Shown here piece after piece: positions 58,044 to 64,000 of a stretch of 64,000 nucleotides of DNA. The notes under the pieces are model-generated. The model made no database searches. It was not told the origin of the DNA and saw nothing but the letters and a program-made list of their open reading frames with translations. Numbering within the stretch: the first letter of the stretch is position 1; every line of letters starts with the position of its first letter. The position numbers and the translations under genes were made by a program. The DNA lies in NCBI GenBank assembly GCA_032158295.1, contig CM063258.1, forward strand, positions 1,183,001 to 1,247,000. The letters run 5' to 3'. The stretch comes from Pycnopodia helianthoides (lineage: Eukaryota > Echinodermata > Asteroidea > Forcipulatida > Asteriidae).

Positions 58044-58195
58044 GGGCCTGATTTCAGAACTGCTTAAGCACAAGTAACTAAGCACAAACAAAATTAGGTT
58101 ACCAGCCAAAATACAATGTCACATGCATCAACTGCAACTGGTATCCTGCTTACTTTTTGCTTAGTCGACAAATGGCAGCTCTAGGGCCCAGTGCC
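58044..58195. repeat. fold-back element (ctaagcaca family)
   Basis: Starts agggcctgatttcagaactgc, contains cttaagcacaagtaac, ggttaccagcc / ctggtatcctgcttac and ends gcagctctagggccca. Confidence 0.7.
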
Positions 58196-58479
58196 TGTGG
58201 TTTGTCAGCATTTTTCCTGCTGTCAGGAATGTTTGTATTGGCCTTTCTTTGCACCTTCAGTATTTCTTGAAGTTGTCAAAGTTGCCATCACGGTCCCCGT
58301 TTTGTCAATTTCCATTGTAGTATAGAGGTTTATGTATGTAGAACATTCAAATTTTCTGAACAAGCTGGAGTCTGAAGTAGATGCAGTGCTGTGAGTGCAG
58401 TGAACAGTTAGACGTTGTTTACATGTGTGGCAAAGCGTTAGGCTGGCTATGCCGTGTCATGGGCTTCATGTATAACGAA

Positions 58480-58672
58480 GCCTTTGGTGAAGCGCAATGT
58501 TATATCACACATTTGAAGACTTCTAGGCGTTTTTTTCCGTTGGTGTTGTATACAGTCCTTTTCTACACCTCAGCCGTCGGTGAAATGCAATGTTATATCA
58601 CACAGTTGAAGAATTCTAGACGTTTTTTCCGTTGGTGTTGTATACAGTCCTTTTCTACACCGCTGCCATCAT
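58480..58672 (+). repeat. 92-bp tandem duplication
   Basis: Two copies of a unit with gcaatgttatatcacac and tgtatacagtccttttctac, about 85-90% alike by eye. Confidence 0.85.
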
Positions 58673-59043
58673 GAATTGTGATTATGGACAGACTCAGACA
58701 GAGATTTGGATAACGTAGAGCGTAGATTCTTATGATAACACTAAGGCTTTTATTATCACATCAGCCACGAAGCAAGCAAGATAGTGGTAGTAAATAGTCA
58801 TGCACATACGCTCACAAAGTAGACCCCATAATAATACAACAGAGTCCCAATTTTTATCTGTGTGTAATTTTTTTTTTTTTTACAAAAATGTCAAGTGGAA
58901 ACATGTTCAGGTTCAATTACAGTCACAGAAATAGCGCCCTGATAGAGCTGAGTGCTCCATATCTTCACGATTCAGCTGTGAAGGTTGATCATGCGTGCAG
59001 CCAGTTTGACTGAATTGCAAATTTCAGCTTGCCCAATTGTGAC
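58673..59043. other. gene-free stretch
   Basis: Unique; nothing recognised. Confidence 0.3.
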
Positions 59044-59432
59044 TTAAAGGCACTGGACACTATTGGTAATTACTCAAAACAATTGTTAGCTTAAAAACTT
59101 ACTTGGTAACGAGCAATGGAGAGCTGTTAATAGTATAAACAAATTATGAGAAACGGCTCCCTCTGAAGTAACGTAGTTTTGGAGAAAGAAGTAATTTCTC
59201 AGTAAAATATTTGAATTGATTTTGAGACCTCACGCGTGAGGTCTCAAAATCAAGCATCTGAAAGCACACATCTTCGTGTGACAAGGGTGTTTTTTCTTCC
59301 ATTATTATCTCGCAACTTCGACGACCAATTGAGTTCAAATTTTCACAGGTTTGTTATTTTATCCATATGTTGAGATACACCAAGTGAGAAGACTGGTCTT
59401 TGACAATTACCAAAATTGTCCAGTGTCTTTAA
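59044..59432 (-). repeat. TTAA element, family E, full length
   Basis: TTAA at 59044-59047 and 59429-59432. Ends aggcactggacactattgg / ccaaaattgtccagtgtct. Central hairpin gattttgagacctcacgc (59218-59253). Core in reverse: tatctcgcaacttcgacgac, then ttttcacaggtttgtta. Confidence 0.92.
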
Positions 59433-59850
59433 AGGCAGGGTCATATTTTGGTAATGACCCGAAAAAAAGTGTATAATTTTTATCTGAAAGCTTACTTGTT
59501 ATAAAGATGGTAATGGGGGTAAGCATCCTGGGAAATTATTTCGTCTGAAAAGCCCCATGTTGGTTAGAAATCAATAAAAGTATGTCAGACATTTTGGACC
59601 CCTAAAACTCAACTCAAGGCGAGTTTTGGAGATTCGAGTCTCCCTGGTTGGTGTCCATTGGTGAATGCTGCAGCTGGAGATGCGGTTGGTACTCTGCCTC
59701 ACCTCCCTAATAGTGGATGGGTTTGATGTCTTAATGAAAACAGTGTGACAATTTTTTTGCTGTTTTCTCAACAAGCAGACTCTGTATTCAGATGAAACTT
59801 TCACAGGTGACTTTCTTTGATAACTTGGCAAACGATGACCTTACCTTTAG
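59429..59850. repeat. TTAA element, family G
   Basis: Shares its left TTAA with the right end of the family E copy. Ends aggcagggtcatattttgg / gatgaccttacct; right flank TTAG. Contains gcttacttgttataaagatg. Confidence 0.65.
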
Positions 59851-59865
59851 TACAGTATGTATTTC

Positions 59866-60130
59866 AGAGAGGCGATTGCCACCATGCCCCTTGGTCATTG
59901 CTTTGCTGCCCCTTGAAATGTTCCAATACAAGTTAACATTTCCCTCGCAGAGAGAGGCGATTGCCACCATGCCCTTCGGTCATTGCCTTGCTGCCCCTTT
60001 AAATGTTCCAATACAAGTTAACATTTCCCTCCCAGAGAGAGGCGATTGCAACCATGCCCCTTGGTCATTGCCTTGCTGCCCCTTAAAATGTCCCTGTACA
60101 AGTTAACATTTCCCTCGCAGAGAGAAGCTT
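59866..60130 (+). repeat. 84-bp minisatellite (3 units)
   Basis: Units contain gagaggcgattgccaccatg, gtcattgccttgctgcccct and acaagttaacatttccct. In reverse it matches the ggcaccaaggcaatgac family at 20520-21010. Confidence 0.88.
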
Positions 60131-60292
60131 TGCTCTCTGCAATAACGTAAAGTATCAGGCCTGTAATTTGTGGATGCAGTGGATTTCTCTTCCAGGCATG
60201 TTTAAGATGATTGCTCTCCATCCATTACTGACATCCATAGAGGGCATTCAAAGTAGATCCAAATGACCATCGATCTTAGCGTCCTTCCACCC

Positions 60293-60725
60293 TTAAAGGG
60301 TGTGTGTTAACATTGGCAAGTTTAAAAATATAAATGTTCACAGGTTTGCACAAACGTACCTAAAGATGGTATTAGTTAAAAGATGGTCATGGTGGAAAAC
60401 TTCACTTGAAAGTGCTGTAGTTTTTTTTTTATAGGAATAAGTGGAGCAATGGGTGACTTTTGGGATGCTAGGTGGCAGCAGACTTACCAGGTAAATCCCT
60501 TGTTCTCGGCAATGTGCGCATGCTTATAGCTTAGTTAACAATGGAATTTTACCTGGTGTGTCTGCTGCCATCTAGTGTTCCGAAGTGTCCCATTAGTTTT
60601 GGGCTCGCTGTTGTCCAAAATCCGATGTTTAAAAACAGCCAAAAGGCTTTTTTACTCTCACTATTTTCTTGTGACTCCAATGACCAATTGAGCTTCAATT
60701 TATTCACTTGGTCACAGAGCCTGAA
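60293..60725. repeat. TTAA element, family F, with hairpin insertion
   Basis: Left TTAA 60293-60296 and aagggtgtgtgttaacattgg, then aaatgttcacaggtttgc and, after the hairpin, ttttcttgtgactccaatg. The right end is lost. Confidence 0.65.
60448..60594. repeat. 147-bp hairpin element with CTCF-like cores
   Basis: Arms of about 47 bp (aatgggtgacttttggg... / ...gtgttccgaagtgtccca) inserted into the family F copy. On the minus strand the right arm reads acactagatggcagcag, matching 11 of 12 positions of the CTCF core CCASYAGRKGGC. The left arm (atgctaggtggcagcag) matches 9. Confidence 0.65.
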
Positions 60726-60944
60726 TCAAAGACACTGAGATGGGCTGATGTATCCGCATGCTGATTGGACCATTTCCCCCGACCTATTAATAACCCCAGG
60801 TCACCTCTTCCTGTTTACAAAAGATTTGACCTCTATCAATAATACCGTAGCTCTATGGTATAAATCCATTGGAAATTATACAAAATTTGGTTCAAATAGT
60901 AGTTTTACTAAATCGTTTTATTCTGAAATCTGATGAATTTGAAA

Positions 60945-61185
60945 CCAGGGGCCAATTTCATAGCGAATTCGGTAGCGTATCCGTATTTTACAGGTTAGCA
61001 AGAAAGCTGGGCGGCCAGCTTTCACTTTCACCATGGATTTGCATTGTTACGTCATTCATTTTCATACAGTAAGCACTGGAAGGTTAGCATGCCTTTCCGT
61101 TCGCTTACGGCTAGCAGCGCTATAAAATGGAAACTCGCACAGTAAGCACAAAATCGGCCGTTATAAGCAGCTTTATGAAATTGGG
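60945..61185. repeat. fold-back element
   Basis: Starts ggggccaatttcatagcga and ends agctttatgaaattgggccc; inner gttagcaagaaagctgg / ggttagcatgcctttcc and acagtaagcac repeats. Confidence 0.7.
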
Positions 61186-61984
61186 CCCGATTCATCGCCT
61201 ATCCTTTTTACAAATGTACCTTTAAAAGATGAGTGGACGTGATGTTTGAATCATTAGTCCCATTCAAATCAACAATTATGCATCAATTACTGAAAATCAT
61301 GTCGCTACAAAACACACACCGGGGCATGTGTACCTAGCATTATGCGCTAAAGAAAAAACATTTGCTAACAAATTACATGACTCAGTCGTGCCCTGCCATT
61401 AACTACCATTCCTCTTGACAGTGTTGGTTGCTTGGAGAGTCCAAGAAGAAAAAAAAACCCTCAATAATTCACAAACCATACCGACGTTCATCATGAAAAT
61501 TCCTGTCTGACTAGCTAAGCCGACAGACTTTTCAGGGCTGTAATTCCTCGGAGGAGTTGATGTGGTCGGAGGTGCAGGGAGGGAAATCGCTGCGGAATGT
61601 TTTGCGGGGCTGATGTTACATGTATGCGTTGACATTCCCGGTGTCATGTTTTGTCTTAATGCGCCCGTCTTCGGAAGATAATGTCTCTGTGACTCATTAC
61701 TAAATGGGGATGATTTGATAAACTTTATTCTGGATGTTACACAAATTAGGGTCGTCTCCTTATGACAAAATTAATGTGAATCTATCTCTCTTTAAAAAGT
61801 GTGTCGTGGTTGGGTGGGCTATCTAATCTCTGAGTCATTTATAATTGTATTAAAGTGGAGTATTGTGTTGTAGTCTGTTTTGAAGTAAAATTCTCATATG
61901 TTATTTGAATGTAAAGTACATATATGTACATTGTACGAATTATCAGGGCTCGATAGTCACTAGCTTGACATGAAAACAGTAGTC
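61186..61984. other. gene-free stretch
   Basis: Has one exon-like frame on the minus strand (61482-61647) that I did not accept. Otherwise unique. Confidence 0.3.
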
Positions 61985-62150
61985 AAGAAAGCTGTGGCCT
62001 TGTCAAACTTGGCTCTTAGGTGACCTGGCTGGTTCATCAAACTTGGCTCTTAGGTGACCTGGCTGATGGCTAGTCAAACTTGGCTCTTAGGTGACCTGGC
62101 TGATGGCTAGTCAAACTTGGCTCTTAGGTAGCCCATCAGTGGGCCAGTCA
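61985..62150 (+). repeat. 40-bp tandem repeat (4 units)
   Basis: Units gtcaaacttggctcttaggt plus gacctggctgatggcta; first unit shortened and last diverged. Confidence 0.88.
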
Positions 62151-62555
62151 AACACAATAATCTACTTCTTTGAAATTATGATTTAGTGTACGATTTCCAA
62201 GCTATTTGGCATCAGTGACCGGGTTGTCAAAAACTAATGCTGATGAGTGAAATACACAGCTGACTAGCTGACAAGTCAAAAGAAAAACAGTTCATCGGCG
62301 CTTTACAGGGGGGCTGTTTGCAAAGAATTCTGTGATAAGCGATGCCATGGGTATATGACCCCCTGGTCTAGGTGTTATGGGTTCGAATCACACTCGAATA
62401 CCTACCCAAAAATGCAGTGCTTAAATCGCGCATCACCGTTGGGGTTAAAACCAAAAGAAGTGTTTGTTTCCCAAGTTGCTTGATGATGTGTCGATTAAAA
62501 AACGATGGGAAGGGAATGAACACTTCCATAAACAAATCAGTGATTTTTTAAAATC
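62151..62555. other. gene-free stretch with a tRNA-like remnant
   Basis: At 62345-62420 a B-box-like atgggttcgaatcacac suggests a worn SINE head. No gene. Confidence 0.3.
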
Positions 62556-62946
62556 TTAAAAGGCAAAGTATACCTTTGGTTTTTGGAACCCTCCGATTGT
62601 TTTAATCCTATATAAATGTAGATATATGAAATAAAACTAACCTGTGAAATTTCATTTCAAAAGGTGGTAGCGTTTTTTGAGATATTGACGAAAAATCTGG
62701 AGTGCTTATGTCCACGCAAGAAGAATAATCTGTAATTGAAACACACAATCTGAGAAACGTTTCATGCATGAAACTTTTCTCAGATTGACACTTTTTTGTA
62801 GTCCCTTTCTCTAAAACCACATTCCTAAGAAGGGAATCGTTTCTCAACGTGTTATACATTATCAACAGCTTCAGTGCTTCTTACCAAGTAAGATTTTATG
62901 GTCATTAATTTTTGGAGTAATAACCAAAGGTATACCCTCCCTTTAA
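62556..62946 (+). repeat. TTAA element, family B, full length
   Basis: Ends aggcaaagtatacctttgg / ccaaaggtataccctccct with TTAA at both sides. Central hairpin gagaaacgtttcatgcatga. Confidence 0.9.
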
Positions 62947-63325
62947 AGGAACATTACAGAATTGGTTTTTGCTAACAAAACAGTTGCTTGCAGTGTAAGC
63001 ACTTTATGTAATCCACCATATACATAAACTGACAAACCTGTAGAAGTTTGAGATCGATCGGCCATCTGGGTCACGAGAAAATAGTGAAAAACCGATTACA
63101 CATTTGCATGAAATCATATAGATTCAACAAATGAATAAAACGCTCACTGAGCGATAAACTCCAATCGGAAAATTAGTTTATTCATTTCTCATCAAATATG
63201 GCATTTCAGACAGAAATATTTCAAGGGATGTTTTCTACTATCATCATCATTAGACCGTGTAAGTTTTATGTAAATCTGTGATCAAAAAGTATATTTTACA
63301 AGCTTTTTTCTTAATGTTCCTTTAA
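62943..63325 (+). repeat. TTAA element, family A, copy 7
   Basis: Inserted exactly at the right TTAA of the family B copy. Its own right TTAA is 63322-63325. The right inverted end is shortened (ttaatgttcct). After it, ccaaaggtataccctccct is repeated. Confidence 0.9.
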
Positions 63326-63795
63326 CCAAAGGTATACCCTCCCTTTAACAAGAACTGACACTTTTTGGAGTAAATGTTTTTTTCCTCTGACAGTCACGGG
63401 CCGTCTGGCAATTTTATGCACTGTTTGGCCAGCTGCTTTTGTCATGTCTCCACGCCAGTAAAAACAAATTGCAACTCATATTTAGTGACAGAGTCATTGT
63501 GTTTACAACTCGCAACTGAAGTTGTGGACCATAAATAGATTGTTTTCTGCTGGACTGGCCGCGCACAAAACAAGGGATTATAAATCAATAACATTGATTA
63601 ATGTACATATGTTTTTTTTTATATTTTTTATGGTGTACTTGTTTTATAGTTATTTTTAATATAACATAACGGGTGTAAAAATGTCATTGAAATATGCCGA
63701 CATGTATATGTGTTGTTATGTGGGAGCTTGTGGTTCCAATAAAACAGCATAAATTATTACGTGCTTTGGATTGATGTTTGCACTGAATATTTGAG
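63326..63795. other. gene-free stretch
   Basis: A+T-rich, nothing recognised. Confidence 0.3.
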
Positions 63796-63960
63796 TAATA
63801 AACCACAAGGGAAACTGACTGGGTAAATTCTCTGGGGTGACCCCCAACATTAGGGCTAGATAGCTCAGTTGGTTGAGTGCCGGCACGTTTATCCGAAGGT
63901 CGTTGGTTCAAATCCTGCTCTAGTCAATTTTGTCTTTGTCCAATGGTTCAACCCCAAATA
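63796..63960 (+). mobile_element. tRNA-Asn-like SINE, copy 3
   Basis: The tRNA-like part is 63854-63926: acceptor ggctaga/tctagtc paired, loop acgttta with anticodon GTT. It is preceded by accacaagggaaactgactg, which in copies 1 and 2 follows the element in reverse. Confidence 0.7.
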
Positions 63961-64000
63961 ATATTTTATAAACTAGACATAAGTGCTTGTTGCCAAAACA

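Noticed and set aside
57529..58051. Open frames with repeated LVLR / STSL words
   Set aside because: Generated by the 12-bp repeat and an adjoining TTAA element.
61482..61647. Minus-strand exon-like frame beginning MTPGMSTHTC, Pro/Ser/Thr-rich
   Set aside because: The donor (gtatgg) is weak, composition is simple and there is no second exon or family match.

Overview
The window looks like ordinary nuclear DNA of a repeat-rich deuterostome, most probably an echinoderm and possibly a sea star. The coding exons are short, split and bounded by GT/AG sites. About half of the sequence is covered by recognisable interspersed repeats. Several families (short TTAA-flanked elements, fold-back elements ending in gaaattgggccc-like arms, tRNA-derived SINEs with a cttaagcaagacacttaacc-like segment) are of a style I associate with echinoderm genomes. 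That placement is from memory and was not tested.

All the convincing coding content is in the first 6.6 kb. At the left edge is the 5' end of a minus-strand gene with an acidic N-terminus leading into a PYRFEPL motif, as in proteins with a P2X7-type intracellular domain (1-249). A possible first exon of an unknown minus-strand gene (1757-1867) lies head to head with a plus-strand dimethylarginine dimethylaminohydrolase (DDAH) gene, of which two exons are clear (2629-2780 and 3483-3636) and join in frame. At 6233-6559 there is a second DDAH-type N-terminal module in a single exon. Both modules end at the same protein position with a phase-0 splice donor. In the second module every substrate-contact residue of this half of DDAH is changed, so it is either a pseudoenzyme or an enzyme with another substrate. 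I could not find the catalytic half (DGGDV, HLKS and DGLLTCC motifs) anywhere in the remaining 57 kb. One mini-exon candidate at 38772-38834 weakly resembles the DENATLDGGDVL segment.

From 6.6 kb to the end I see no confident gene. The region is intron or intergenic DNA made of: about 20 short elements inserted at TTAA, in at least eight families (called A-H here); elements with 6-bp target duplications and CAGGGCTC-type ends; fold-back elements; non-LTR retrotransposon 3' ends (3.7, 26.8, 41.3 and 45.6 kb); tRNA-derived SINEs; and many tandem arrays (12-, 21-, 23-, 40-, 84-, 92- and 137-bp units and an 82-bp tRNA-like unit). Several insertions are nested, which gives a relative age order.

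The most interesting observations are the degenerated-site DDAH paralogue next to a normal one, and the finding that the TTAA families, although different at their ends, share the same internal architecture: a conserved core module, a central hairpin and a second conserved module. They therefore look like one old lineage whose termini have been replaced or have diverged.
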